Positions 1 through 6,809 of a DNA stretch of 26,901 nt are shown piece after piece. Below the pieces are notes generated by a model. That model worked only from the letters and a program-made list of their open reading frames with translations, had not been told where the DNA came from and searched no databases. The position numbers were made by a program, and so were the translations under genes. Source of the DNA: Methanobacteriota archaeon (GTDB taxonomy: Archaea; Halobacteriota; Methanomicrobia; Methanomicrobiales; Methanocorpusculaceae). The stretch spans positions 1-26,901 of the forward strand of contig JAEWXF010000017.1 in assembly GCA_023396065.1 (NCBI GenBank). Direction: 5' to 3'. Positions within the stretch are counted from its first letter, which is position 1, and each line of letters begins with the position of its first letter.

Positions 1-119
1 AAGGTAAGACCGCAGTCAGGTCCAACGCTGCTGTGAATCGTAAGACCGCTGTCAGGACCAATGCTGCTGTGAAAGGTAAGACCGCTGTCAGGACCAAGGC
101 ATCTGTGAGGAGGAGGTGA
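1..119 (+). CDS. C-terminal tail of a repetitive basic protein (partial, 5' end outside window)
   Basis: The reading frame beginning at base 3 is open and ends with TGA at 117-119. It encodes three consecutive 12-residue repeats of the form (G/R)KTAVRTNAAVK, followed by RRR and the stop. The DNA repeats are 36 bp long (3-38, 39-74, 75-110) and differ by a few substitutions, mostly conservative. The tail is rich in Lys/Arg, Ala, Val and Thr and has no acidic residue, so a nucleic-acid-binding or other polyanion-binding tail is a reasonable inference. The protein body lies outside the window and I do not recognise the family. The GAGGAGGAGG just before the stop could also serve as a ribosome binding site for something downstream, but no convincing ORF follows. 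Confidence 0.55.
   Translation, partial: GKTAVRSNAAVNRKTAVRTNAAVKGKTAVRTKASVRRR
3..110 (+). repeat. Three tandem 36-bp coding repeats
   Basis: Three direct copies of a 36-bp unit (3-38, 39-74, 75-110) lie head to tail and share the core GTAAGACCGC and GCTGTG. The period is a multiple of three and the frame stays open through all copies, so this is a coding amino acid repeat, not a CRISPR array (there are no spacers). More copies may lie to the left of the window. Confidence 0.8.
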
Positions 120-316
120 GATTAAACACAGGTACTGGGAGAGTCCAGAGATGAGCAAAAATAGAGGGTGTGTGTATGAAAAAGCCCCGTATATATTACA
201 TATAGTATATGAAAGGAAAAATCTCTAATTTTTGAGCCTTTTTCGTCCGGCAGGGGAGCCGTTGATTTGTGTGGATGCTGAAGTTATCATGAATACTACC
301 ACCTGTTTCCATGGCT

Positions 317-460
317 GTGTCATTGAGTGAGAAGTATTGCGCTGTACTATCCGGGGAGCGTGCTGCTTTCATCCCTGCGTCGATGATCTCCGGGATGGAG
401 AATTCCCGACGTAAGTTTATATTGATCACGTGCCCCTATAGGATAGTGATCACCATTGCA
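317..460 (-). pseudogene. Decayed partial copy of the 142-residue protein gene at 7359-7787
   Basis: Bases from about 317 to 460 closely match about 7567-7700. On the minus strand both encode INLRREFS(I/M)PEIIDAG followed by MKAARSP and a similar YFS(L/I)ND stretch. In this copy the similarity stops after the ND, and the rest of the domain is replaced by unrelated sequence ending at 196. The N-terminal part is also out of frame. The fragment therefore represents roughly residues 37-72 of the intact protein. It points to an older duplication, or to a second related element that has lost most of its replication operon. Confidence 0.75.
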
Positions 461-571
461 ATGGTGGTCACCAACCATGTAGCCACCTCCCGAGTAACCG
501 GTACGGATTCCGGTTTTCTTGGCTTTGTGTCGTTTATATATCATCTGATCTTCGGATCTCACTCCGGCCTC

Positions 572-660
572 ACTGATCATAGGATCTTCTATGATCAGAT
601 CTCCTTTCCCTATGAGCAGGCCTGCACATAGCCTGTATTCATGGATCCGATTACCGGATC
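572..660 (-). pseudogene. Decayed partial copy of the 85-residue protein gene at 7784-8041
   Basis: On the minus strand this stretch encodes RLCAGLLIGKGDLIIEDP followed by MIS. The intact gene at 7784-8041 encodes RLCADLLIQKGDMIIEDP in the same position, and the DNA is clearly homologous (compare 571-650 with 7804-7875). The upstream half of the gene is gone and the downstream coding sequence runs into unrelated residues. Together with the adjacent fragment at 317-460, the order and orientation match the intact operon, so this is one decayed block and not two separate events. Confidence 0.75.
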
Positions 661-692
661 CAGCCACGAATTACCACTATGAGAAAAGTACA

Positions 693-733
693 TGTGACGA
701 ATACGTCACAGTTCATCTGTCGAAAAATTTCGA
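693..733. promoter_or_regulatory. Two adjacent palindromes, possible operators
   Basis: TGTGACG (693-699) faces CGTCACA (704-710) across four bases, with perfect 7-bp arms. Ten bases further on, TCGAAA (720-725) faces TTTCGA (728-733) across two bases. The second palindrome carries the half-site CTGTCGAAA also found in the operator-like repeats before the Fic gene at 10784. No clear gene begins next to these sites, so they may be left over from a lost promoter. Confidence 0.4.
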
Positions 734-891
734 TGTTTTAAACACGTCAGCATCATGGGATGGTACTTTTTATCGGTGAGATGAGCACGTCTGAAAACTC
801 CTCCTCATCTCCACATATCCGGCTTTTGAGGGTGTTTTGTCGTTGGGATAAGGAAGGTTTGTAGGATAACCATTTTGGCAACGTCGGGAAA

Positions 892-1002
892 ATGGTTTCT
901 GAATTACTGCGAAAAACTAAGATCGGTCAATTAGTAATTGGCGTAAAGATTATGAAGAAATATGGAAACGTTCCTGCTGCTACGCGGTTATGGTATCAAT
1001 AA
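892..1002 (+). CDS. Possible small ORF, 36 residues, unknown
   Basis: ATG at 892 opens a frame of 36 codons ending at TAA 1000-1002. The product begins MVSELLRKTKIGQ and continues with VIGVKIMKKYGNVPAATRL. It is basic, with a helix-turn-helix-like feel, and its amino acid composition is more protein-like than that of the flanking frames. It has no obvious ribosome binding site and its last bases overlap the end of the convergent gene at 996-1742. It may be a remnant of a larger HTH protein or chance. I do not recognise the family. Confidence 0.2.
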   Translation: MVSELLRKTKIGQLVIGVKIMKKYGNVPAATRLWYQ

Positions 1003-1742
1003 ACCGTGAATAGGTGTATGATGTAACTGGTCTGATGACCTTGGGTCGTAATATCTATGTAGATACCGAAGGCAGGGTAGAGGAGATAGGATTTTTCAAT
1101 TTCTTCCAGAATACGCTTGGATGTGCTGGCCGGAAATATGAGGGGGTCGCTGATGGTTCCACGATAGGTGAGTCCGGAGTCTGGATAATAGGTGAGTCGG
1201 GGAAGGGGATCTTTATGATTCTGTGCCCGGTACTTGTTGATATCCTCAAAAAGTTTTACTTCTTTTTCTTCGTCTGAATAATTTGGGAGGAATGGGACGT
1301 TGAGATAATACAGACCGCAGACGATGACGAATATAGTTATAATGCCAAATATGAGCAACGGCATCTTTGAGGAGGAGTTTTGAGGTGATTTCGGTTTGGG
1401 ACGCGGGGTGCAGACGTGATGTTTGCTGCATTCCTGGCAGTAGATTTTTCCGCATTTTTTGCAGCGGCGAAGACGAGACACAAGGAATGTTTTTCCGCAT
1501 CCGCTGCACGTTTGCCAGTCGGGAACCGGTTCGGGAGTCGGTTTCGGGCAGTCGTGTGTTGGGGATGGGGGTTCGAAGAGGTCAGCGTCAGATGGTGGTA
1601 AGTGTCGGGTGAGGTGGGAGGGGTAGCAGTTGCTACAGTAGTGTTTGCCACAGTGAGGGCACGTGTGTAGTTCGGCGATGGGATAGTATCGACCACAACC
1701 GGTACAGGGAGTGAGTTGCGGGGGGGCGGTTGAGTTCTGCAT
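996..1742 (-). CDS. Zinc-ribbon membrane protein (two zinc modules, one TM helix, 248 aa)
   Basis: Two cysteine modules occupy the N-terminal half: C13/C16 with C28/C31 and C36/C39, then C79/C82 with C94/C97, C102/C105, H108/H109 and C111. Each core reads CxxCGxxYCxxC, as in treble-clef or ribbon-type zinc sites. A Pro/Lys/Ser-rich linker leads to a single strongly hydrophobic segment at about residues 127-148. About 100 residues follow, presumably outside the membrane. The expected topology is zinc modules in the cytoplasm and the C-terminal domain outside. It is a paralogue of the protein encoded just upstream at 1786-2679 and of the broken gene at 2737-2978. The ATG at 1742 directly precedes the first zinc motif. 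No enzymatic motif is visible; a role in sensing or in bringing partners to the membrane is only a guess. Confidence 0.75.
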   Translation of the reverse strand: MQNSTAPPQLTPCTGCGRYYPIAELHTCPHCGKHYCSNCYPSHLTRHLPPSDADLFEPPSPTHDCPKPTPEPVPDWQTCSGCGKTFLVSRLRRCKKCGKIYCQECSKHHVCTPRPKPKSPQNSSSKMPLLIFGIITIFVIVCGLYYLNVPFLPNYSDEEKEVKLFEDINKYRAQNHKDPLPRLTYYPDSGLTYRGTISDPLIFPASTSKRILEEIEKSYLLYPAFGIYIDITTQGHQTSYIIHLFTVY

Positions 1743-1745
1743 GTC

Positions 1746-1783
1746 CAGTTCCTGAGATTTTTGACAGTTCCTGAGATTTTTGA
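1746..1783. repeat. Two tandem 19-bp repeats before a start codon
   Basis: Two exact tandem copies of CAGTTCCTGAGATTTTTGA occupy 1746-1764 and 1765-1783. They fill almost the whole 43-bp gap between the stop of the 1786-2679 gene and the ATG at 1742 on the minus strand. On the coding strand each copy supplies TCAGGAACTG, whose GGA may act as a weak ribosome binding site. The duplication is exact, so it is probably recent slippage. Confidence 0.7.
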
Positions 1784-1785
1784 TG

Positions 1786-2679
1786 TTAGTTGTAGGGTTT
1801 GAGGGGGGGAAGTTCGCGGTGGCGCCAGCTGGGTTTGCTGGTGGTGGTGGTGGGTAGTGAGTTATAGTCGTCGAGATATTGATTGAGGCTTGAGCCGAGG
1901 CGGTTTATTTCTACCCGGTATTTTTCCATGGCGTCATTTTCGAGAGAGTATTCTGTCCATGTTCCCCGATACACAGTATTCGCGGTATCAAACTGGAGGT
2001 TTGCGAGGTGGAGCTGGTATTCTGCCATGTCGCCGAGATAAGCACCGCGCCATTTGTTGTAATCGGCGGCAATTTCTTCCGCCTGGGGATCATTGCCGGT
2101 AGGGACAAGGATCGGGGGATTGTAGCGGCTGATGTCCGGAAAGGTGAGGTGGATGGTACCGGCGGTGTTAAAGGTGGGGGTAGGAGTGGCAGTTGGGTTC
2201 GTTGGGGTTGGCAGAAGTGTTGCCTGAGTAGGAACCGGAGTAGGAGAGGGTATGGTATCCTGCGACTGCCCGGGAAAGAAGAGGATGATAAATACAACGA
2301 TTCCGATTATTGCGAGAATCAATACTGCGGTGCCGGTATTTTTTGTACGTTCTTCGGTGCGGGTATTTTTAAGGATGCAGTCTGGACAGAGTTTTTCTTT
2401 TCCGACTTTCCGAAGAGTGTCGGCACGGACAATTTTTCCGCAGCGGTCGCAGGGAGTGGGCTGCTTGTTGTACCATTCCGCCTGATCAAGTGCGATATGC
2501 GGGTTGGGGGGAGGAGGAACAGGTTTTTGGCAGTTGTGTCCCGGATAGCATTTTTCACAATAGGATTGTCCGCATGCAGGGCATGTATGCAGGTCGTGGG
2601 AGAGGTACTGTCTCCCGCATCCGCTGCATGTTTGTACTGAGTCTGGTTGACTGATATCTTTCGGATTCATGGTTTCCAC
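1786..2679 (-). CDS. Zinc-ribbon membrane protein with Pro/Thr-rich stalk (297 aa)
   Basis: The N-terminal module has C18/C21, C33/C36, C41/C44, H48 and C50, and a second ribbon has C77/C80 and C98/C101. A hydrophobic helix follows at about residues 116-135. Next comes a Pro/Thr-rich stretch (about 142-169) typical of archaeal cell-surface stalks, then about 125 residues rich in Tyr, Asn and Asp. Zinc modules inside and a stalked domain outside is the likely topology. It is a paralogue of the next gene downstream (996-1742). The longest frame starts at GTG 2679, but ATG 2670 is at least as likely because GGTGTGG precedes it by a suitable distance. The same leader, GGTGTGGAAA(C/T)CATGAA, occurs before the broken paralogue at 2978. 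The function is unknown. Confidence 0.75.
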   Translation of the reverse strand: METMNPKDISQPDSVQTCSGCGRQYLSHDLHTCPACGQSYCEKCYPGHNCQKPVPPPPNPHIALDQAEWYNKQPTPCDRCGKIVRADTLRKVGKEKLCPDCILKNTRTEERTKNTGTAVLILAIIGIVVFIILFFPGQSQDTIPSPTPVPTQATLLPTPTNPTATPTPTFNTAGTIHLTFPDISRYNPPILVPTGNDPQAEEIAADYNKWRGAYLGDMAEYQLHLANLQFDTANTVYRGTWTEYSLENDAMEKYRVEINRLGSSLNQYLDDYNSLPTTTTSKPSWRHRELPPLKPYN

Positions 2680-2736
2680 ACCAATAAGTAATATTATCGT
2701 AGGGATTCTGTTTTGTGATGTATCATGTAAGTATCT

Positions 2737-2978
2737 TTAATGGCGGAAATGTAAGACATTGAGAATTTTTTGAGTGAGTGTTTGGTGTTGGTGTTCTTTT
2801 TGACAGTGAGAACAGTATACTTTTCCGCATTCCTGACATCTCTGTTCCTGAAGAATTTGAAAAAGAGGGTTTTGTGTAATTTCTTGTGATTCGGATTCAA
2901 GCGTCCCAATTTCACCTCTCGAAAATTACTATGTGAGTCAGAGGTTAATTTACCCACAGTAGTATTCTGTGTTTTCAT
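2737..2978 (-). pseudogene. Third zinc-ribbon paralogue broken by a frameshift
   Basis: ATG 2978 is preceded by AGGTGTGG and begins MKTQNTTVGKLTSDSHSNF. In that frame the downstream residues (to 2694) look random and basic. In a second frame, open from 2925 to TAA at 2737-2739, the sequence reads LQEQRCQECGKVYCSHCQ followed by KEHQHQ. This is the same CxxCGxxYCxxC-x-His core as in the two neighbouring proteins. No start codon serves that frame by itself. A single frame change between about 2925 and 2870 joins the two parts into one zinc-ribbon protein of about 80 residues without a membrane helix. Simple mutation is the likeliest cause; programmed frameshifting or a sequencing error cannot be excluded. 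An AT-rich box near 3018-3030 (AAAATAATATATG) is a plausible promoter. Confidence 0.6.
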
Positions 2979-3094
2979 GATTTCCACACCTAATTGATTG
3001 GTACTATGGTCAGATTCAACATATATTATTTTGCACCGTCTACCTCTGTCCCAAAGACAAATGATTTTCGTCAACAAATCCGGTTTCGATGAGG

Positions 3095-4132
3095 TTAAAG
3101 CCGATCTGTCTTTTTCTTCAGTTGGTGCCTGACGAGATTTGGAATGTTCTGTAGATTCTGTTCGATTGCATCTTTGCGCTGTGAGATGAGCATTTCTGCA
3201 AATGTCTGAATCATGGTGGTGAAGTCGTCGACGTTTCCCGCTTTGAGAGCGCCGAGGTATTCGTTCCGCCGGTCTCCCATGATCAGGAGGCGGGGGTATC
3301 CTGATGTTGTCAGGAGATAGTTGAGCAGTTCACGCCCGACTCTTCCATTTCCGTCGATGAAGGGATGGATGGTTTCAAATTTGTAGTGAAACCATACTGC
3401 GGATTCAAAGGGGTGGCATTTGTCGGAAATTCTGGCATAATATTCATCAATCAGCGCGGTAAGTTCGTCTTCGATGAGGAGGGCGGGAGTGAGCTGATAG
3501 TCATAGCCGGAGATGATGATCCCATCACTCATCCGGAACTCTCCGGGTTCTTCCAGGATGTTTGCCATGATGAGTTCATGGATTTTTTGAATGAACTCCA
3601 GAGTTACCCGTCCGTGGTATTCGTTGCGGTATTTTGCGACGCGCTTGTAATTTTGCACCTCGTTGATTTCCCGGAGCGCTTTTCCTTTGGGGATGGTGCC
3701 TTTCTGCAGCAGATCTATGGTTTCATGCAGGGTGAGGGTGTTTCCTTCGATTGCGGTGGTTCCGTGAATATACTGTTCTTCAAAGGTTTGTTCATAGATT
3801 TTGATGTCGTCATCGGAGATTACGCTGTTGAGATATTTGGAGAAATACCGGATTTCTTCAAGCCGTGCCGCAAGCTCCGGGGAGAGATGTGATGTCCTGA
3901 GGGTTTTGAGTCGTGATTCGACAATCTTTTGTTTTGCCCTGGTTTCCAGCTCCAGGATGTTTTGGACGGTGAACTCCTTGATTTCTTTGTCTGTCGGCGG
4001 GGTGGTTCTGCATCCCATATATTTGGTGACCCGGGAGCACGTTCCGTCAAGATAGATGTCTTTTACGAGGTAATAGTCACTCTTACCGTCTTTTTTCCGG
4101 CATTCGACGCGGTACTTCGGGAGATCCTGCAT
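3095..4132 (-). CDS. Fic-domain protein, probable AMP transferase (345 aa)
   Basis: The Fic signature HPFIDGNGRVGR lies at residues 256-267, with the catalytic His at 256. Fic proteins with this motif generally transfer AMP from ATP to a protein side chain. An inhibitory helix motif (S/T)xxxE(G/N) is present N-terminally as TTAIEGN (residues 125-131, Glu129). The protein is therefore self-inhibited (class II) and should not need a separate antitoxin. The N-terminal region (about 1-90) is charged and unassigned. I start at ATG 4132, not at the longer frame start at 4468: the extra 112 codons run through inverted repeats and look non-coding, and an AT-rich box at 4159-4168 sits about 30 bases upstream. 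It lies downstream of the helicase gene and the TGGTGCACAT array. Whether it targets a host or an element protein is not visible. Confidence 0.85.
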   Translation of the reverse strand: MQDLPKYRVECRKKDGKSDYYLVKDIYLDGTCSRVTKYMGCRTTPPTDKEIKEFTVQNILELETRAKQKIVESRLKTLRTSHLSPELAARLEEIRYFSKYLNSVISDDDIKIYEQTFEEQYIHGTTAIEGNTLTLHETIDLLQKGTIPKGKALREINEVQNYKRVAKYRNEYHGRVTLEFIQKIHELIMANILEEPGEFRMSDGIIISGYDYQLTPALLIEDELTALIDEYYARISDKCHPFESAVWFHYKFETIHPFIDGNGRVGRELLNYLLTTSGYPRLLIMGDRRNEYLGALKAGNVDDFTTMIQTFAEMLISQRKDAIEQNLQNIPNLVRHQLKKKTDRL

Positions 4133-4158
4133 ATGTATATATGTTGCGTGTTCTTTGA

Positions 4159-4168
4159 ATATTATAGT
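4159..4168 (-). promoter_or_regulatory. Probable TATA box of the Fic gene
   Basis: On the minus strand AAACTATAATATT lies about 27-36 bases before ATG 4132. That is the spacing expected for an archaeal TATA box serving a transcript with a very short or absent leader. It supports the short start chosen for the Fic gene. Confidence 0.45.
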
Positions 4169-4240
4169 TTTTAATACGATACATTTCGGGGTGTGGGGTG
4201 GTCTCCGGTTTTCTCCATTCGAAACACCCAATACAAAAAG

Positions 4241-4494
4241 TGGTGCACATCTTTTCAGAAACTCCCCCGCCCCTATATGTACGTAAGAAAAATACGCCCG
4301 TATTAAGCTTATTTTACACTTTATCATGCGCGGGAGTTTCGTAAAAGATGTGCACCACATGCAAATATCCATTATTATGATTTTTTTTAGGAAATAAGTT
4401 CTAAATCGTCTTATTTTTGTGGTGCACATGGATTTTTGAGATGTGCACCACTTGACCGGGTGGTGCACATCTTTCAGATGAGATGTGCACCACC
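4241..4494. repeat. Array of six TGGTGCACAT motifs in three inverted pairs (candidate origin or operator)
   Basis: The decamer TGGTGCACAT occurs on the plus strand at 4241-4250, 4420-4429 and 4461-4470, and on the minus strand at 4348-4357, 4441-4450 and 4483-4492. The copies form three inverted pairs. The outer pair extends to 26-bp arms (4241-4266 and 4332-4357, only two mismatches) that enclose about 65 AT-rich bases. The middle pair has 11-bp arms with an 11-base gap. The inner pair has perfect 14-bp arms (4459-4472 and 4481-4494) with an 8-base gap. The block fills the 381-bp gap between the helicase stop (4514) and the Fic start (4132). Iteron-like repeats next to a replication gene suggest an origin; control of the Fic promoter or termination after the helicase are alternatives. 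Confidence 0.8.
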
Positions 4495-4513
4495 AAAAAT
4501 AGAAAAAAAGAGG

Positions 4514-6448
4514 CTAAACACGTCGACAACAGAAGTGCCGAATACCTCGGATTGGTTTATCTTTAATCCCGTTAATCCTCAGTGCTTTGTACAATTTCAG
4601 GGTTTCCTCTTTCATGAGAGCTCGTTTCTTCAGTTGGCAGCCATACTGATCCAATCCAGCGGCAAGTGCCATTTTTGTACCCACCCCAATTCCGGCAGAG
4701 TCGCACCAGTCAATATAACAATCCTGAATCTCACCGTGTGTCATGCGGTCTTCTTCGGTCTTCCCTTCTGTTTTGACCAGCTGTGAACTTATGAACTGCG
4801 TCATCTCATAGCCTGCCATAAGCTCTTCTTGTGTACGTGTGCATATTGGCGGAATGGGTGGGAGTCCCTCGGTGATGTATTTCCGTAGTTCATCAATGCA
4901 AAGGGAGAATATCAGATCCTTTTCCTGCAGAAGTTCTCCTTTGATGTCTTTGTTCTTCTCCGATTCCTCAAATTTATGACAGAACGGGATAGTGATCGAC
5001 CGGCGAAGCAGTGCCTCATCAGGATCTTTATCAAACCTTGGGAGTTCGTTGGTAACTCCTATGGGTTTGGCTACTATTCGCTGCCTTTCAGAGGGTGCAT
5101 AAATATTCCTGAATCTGGATGTATAGCCGTCCCCGGTAAGCTCCTTCACCGTGTCCCGGCTGATCCTCCCTCCTTTCCGGTCGTTTTCATCATCAGAAGC
5201 CTCAGAAAACAACATTATCCGCTTACTCAGTCCCCGATAAATTCCGGATGTTGGTCTGTCATCCCCACTGACATACAGCTCTTTAATGGATGGTTCGGCG
5301 ATCTGTTCCCCGAATACCTCACGTAAGATGTCTATCGTCGTAGATTTTCCGTTTGAACCGCTTCCCCAGAGAAAAATAAAGAGTTGTTCCCGGTTCTCCG
5401 GATAGAGAAGATACCCCAGAATCCGGATAAAGAAACAACCGATTGCTACTTTCTGATCAAGAATCTGATCTTCGGAAAGGTCAGCTGATGTGTTGTCGGT
5501 AAAGACTGCACCAAGATGCTTCAGGAAACGTGGCGGTCTTGCTCCGGGAGTATACCATGTATCTATGTAAACGGTCGGATAACGGGTTTTGAGTGATTCA
5601 CACTCCCATATCTGATAGATTTTTCCTGTTTTGCAGTCGATAGCGCCATTCCGGAAACTGAGGAGAGTAATATCCTCTTCCTTGTCAAAGTCTACGTTCA
5701 TAGCAGAACTTTCAACCATACGGCGCATAGCGTTCTGTCTCGTCTGATTTTTACTGAACGTGGCAAACTCCGCGAACTCCCGGGACAGTGATTTTAATCC
5801 GGAGTCCCCCGGGTCGGCTACTGCTTTTCGTTCCCATATCATAGCCTCGTCGTGTACGCTCCGACCTACAAACCTGAGTGCACGTCCGATCTTTTCCTGT
5901 GCCGATTCCCAGTGGTTTTCTAACCACGCATACCAGGCGACTCTTTTCGGATCATATACAAGGTACCCAGCCGCTTCCTTCTCAAACCGGGTTGCATTTC
6001 CATCATCATTCAGGCTCATTCTTGCAATATCTGGGTTCTCATCCAGTTTCCGCGCGGGTGTTGTCCGGTTCCATGGCGGGGTATCACCATCTGACGGGGA
6101 TAATTGCGTTTCAATATATCGGACACACTCCGGCGGCTCATGCTCTGCAAGATATTCTTTAATTTTCTCCCAAATTTCCGCGCCTTCCGTGCTGTTGGTC
6201 TCGAAGGGGAAGAGGTCTGAGGTATTCTCCCGGAGCCTCCAGAGGTAAATAGGCATGATTGAACCACTGCTAAAGGTCATTTCACGTGTTTCCACACACG
6301 CGATATTATGACCGGTTTTTAGGTAGATAGGACGAATTCCTGTGTCCGTTTCCCCTTCAAATGTTGGGTTTTCTCCGGGTTGTTGTATATTAGGTATATT
6401 GGAAATCTGACTCATTCCAGCCGGATTAACCGCGTCATTTGTATTCAC
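4514..6448 (-). CDS. Superfamily 3 helicase of the D5/P4 replication type, no primase domain (644 aa)
   Basis: Residues about 148-270 resemble the D5_N region found in plasmid and virus replication proteins. The ATPase core follows: Walker A GSGSNGKST (362-370), a Walker B-like RIMLFSEAS (410-418), a sensor region KPIGVTNELPRF (461-472) and the arginine-bearing LLRRSITIPF (480-489). The C-terminal 100 residues probably form a winged helix. This architecture drives DNA unwinding at the origin of plasmids, viruses and integrated elements. Many relatives carry an N-terminal primase-polymerase domain; here the first 140 residues show none that I can recognise. The GTG start at 6448 overlaps the end of the preceding gene (6435); ATG 6412 is an alternative. 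It is the last gene of the operon, directly before the inverted-repeat array. Confidence 0.85.
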   Translation of the reverse strand: MNTNDAVNPAGMSQISNIPNIQQPGENPTFEGETDTGIRPIYLKTGHNIACVETREMTFSSGSIMPIYLWRLRENTSDLFPFETNSTEGAEIWEKIKEYLAEHEPPECVRYIETQLSPSDGDTPPWNRTTPARKLDENPDIARMSLNDDGNATRFEKEAAGYLVYDPKRVAWYAWLENHWESAQEKIGRALRFVGRSVHDEAMIWERKAVADPGDSGLKSLSREFAEFATFSKNQTRQNAMRRMVESSAMNVDFDKEEDITLLSFRNGAIDCKTGKIYQIWECESLKTRYPTVYIDTWYTPGARPPRFLKHLGAVFTDNTSADLSEDQILDQKVAIGCFFIRILGYLLYPENREQLFIFLWGSGSNGKSTTIDILREVFGEQIAEPSIKELYVSGDDRPTSGIYRGLSKRIMLFSEASDDENDRKGGRISRDTVKELTGDGYTSRFRNIYAPSERQRIVAKPIGVTNELPRFDKDPDEALLRRSITIPFCHKFEESEKNKDIKGELLQEKDLIFSLCIDELRKYITEGLPPIPPICTRTQEELMAGYEMTQFISSQLVKTEGKTEEDRMTHGEIQDCYIDWCDSAGIGVGTKMALAAGLDQYGCQLKKRALMKEETLKLYKALRINGIKDKPIRGIRHFCCRRV

Positions 6449-6809
6449 ATAGCCATCCTTGGGGGAGTCCCCGCTGTATAACCACTATGGCACCCAGGTC
6501 TTTTGGAGTAAGTTCCTGCAGAGCATAGCGAGCTACCCACATTGGGCATTTTCCGGGTGGGGTCCAGTTTCCACACATGGAACGTTTCTGTTTCCAGAGT
6601 GCAGCCGTTCCGAGAATTGTCTGCAGCGATGTTACAGACAGTTTTTTTCCTTTTCTTCCCAGAATGAAACTACCGTCTTTTTGAAGGATAAACTGGACCG
6701 GTGAAACCCCGCGCTCATATGCGGTATTGTTGTATGCAACAAGGGTTTTGTGGATTTCACGATCCAGAGTTTTCGGATCGTGCTGGACTGCGTGCCGTAT
6801 TGGGAGCAT
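6435..6809 (-). CDS. Unknown 124-aa protein in the replication operon
   Basis: The frame starts at ATG 6809, which shares its A with the stop of the preceding gene (TAATG), and a GGGGAGGG ribosome binding site lies just upstream. It ends inside the start region of the helicase gene, so translation of all three is probably coupled. The product is basic, has two cysteines in CGNWTPPGKC, and has no recognisable domain. Its place immediately before the helicase suggests a replication accessory role, for example a loader or a small DNA-binding subunit. That rests on position only. Confidence 0.65.
   Translation of the reverse strand: MLPIRHAVQHDPKTLDREIHKTLVAYNNTAYERGVSPVQFILQKDGSFILGRKGKKLSVTSLQTILGTAALWKQKRSMCGNWTPPGKCPMWVARYALQELTPKDLGAIVVIQRGLPQGWLCEYK

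Larger units (their letters stand above)
120..995. other. Gene-poor stretch with relics and small palindromes
   Basis: No intact gene of normal size is convincing here. Contents: the two relics described separately; a near-perfect 26-bp palindrome around 446-471 (GTGATCACCATTG facing CAATGGTGGTCAC); a palindrome TGTGACG-N4-CGTCACA at 693-710; a palindrome TCGAAA-N2-TTTCGA at 720-733; an inverted repeat GAGATGAG/CTCATCTC at 778-785 and 804-811; and a possible 36-codon ORF at 892-1002. ORFs of 60-106 codons exist in this stretch, but they are frames running through the relics. Confidence 0.6.

Noticed and set aside
1..119. CRISPR array
   Set aside because: The units are contiguous with no spacers, vary by substitution and encode an amino acid repeat.
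2008..2640. 210-codon plus-strand frame opposite the 297-aa zinc-ribbon gene
   Set aside because: The minus-strand product has ordered zinc sites, a membrane helix and a stalk; the plus-strand frame has none of these and is a mirror frame.
4133..4468. N-terminal extension of the first Fic protein
   Set aside because: The extension of 112 codons is translated from the inverted-repeat array and the TATA region, with no family similarity.
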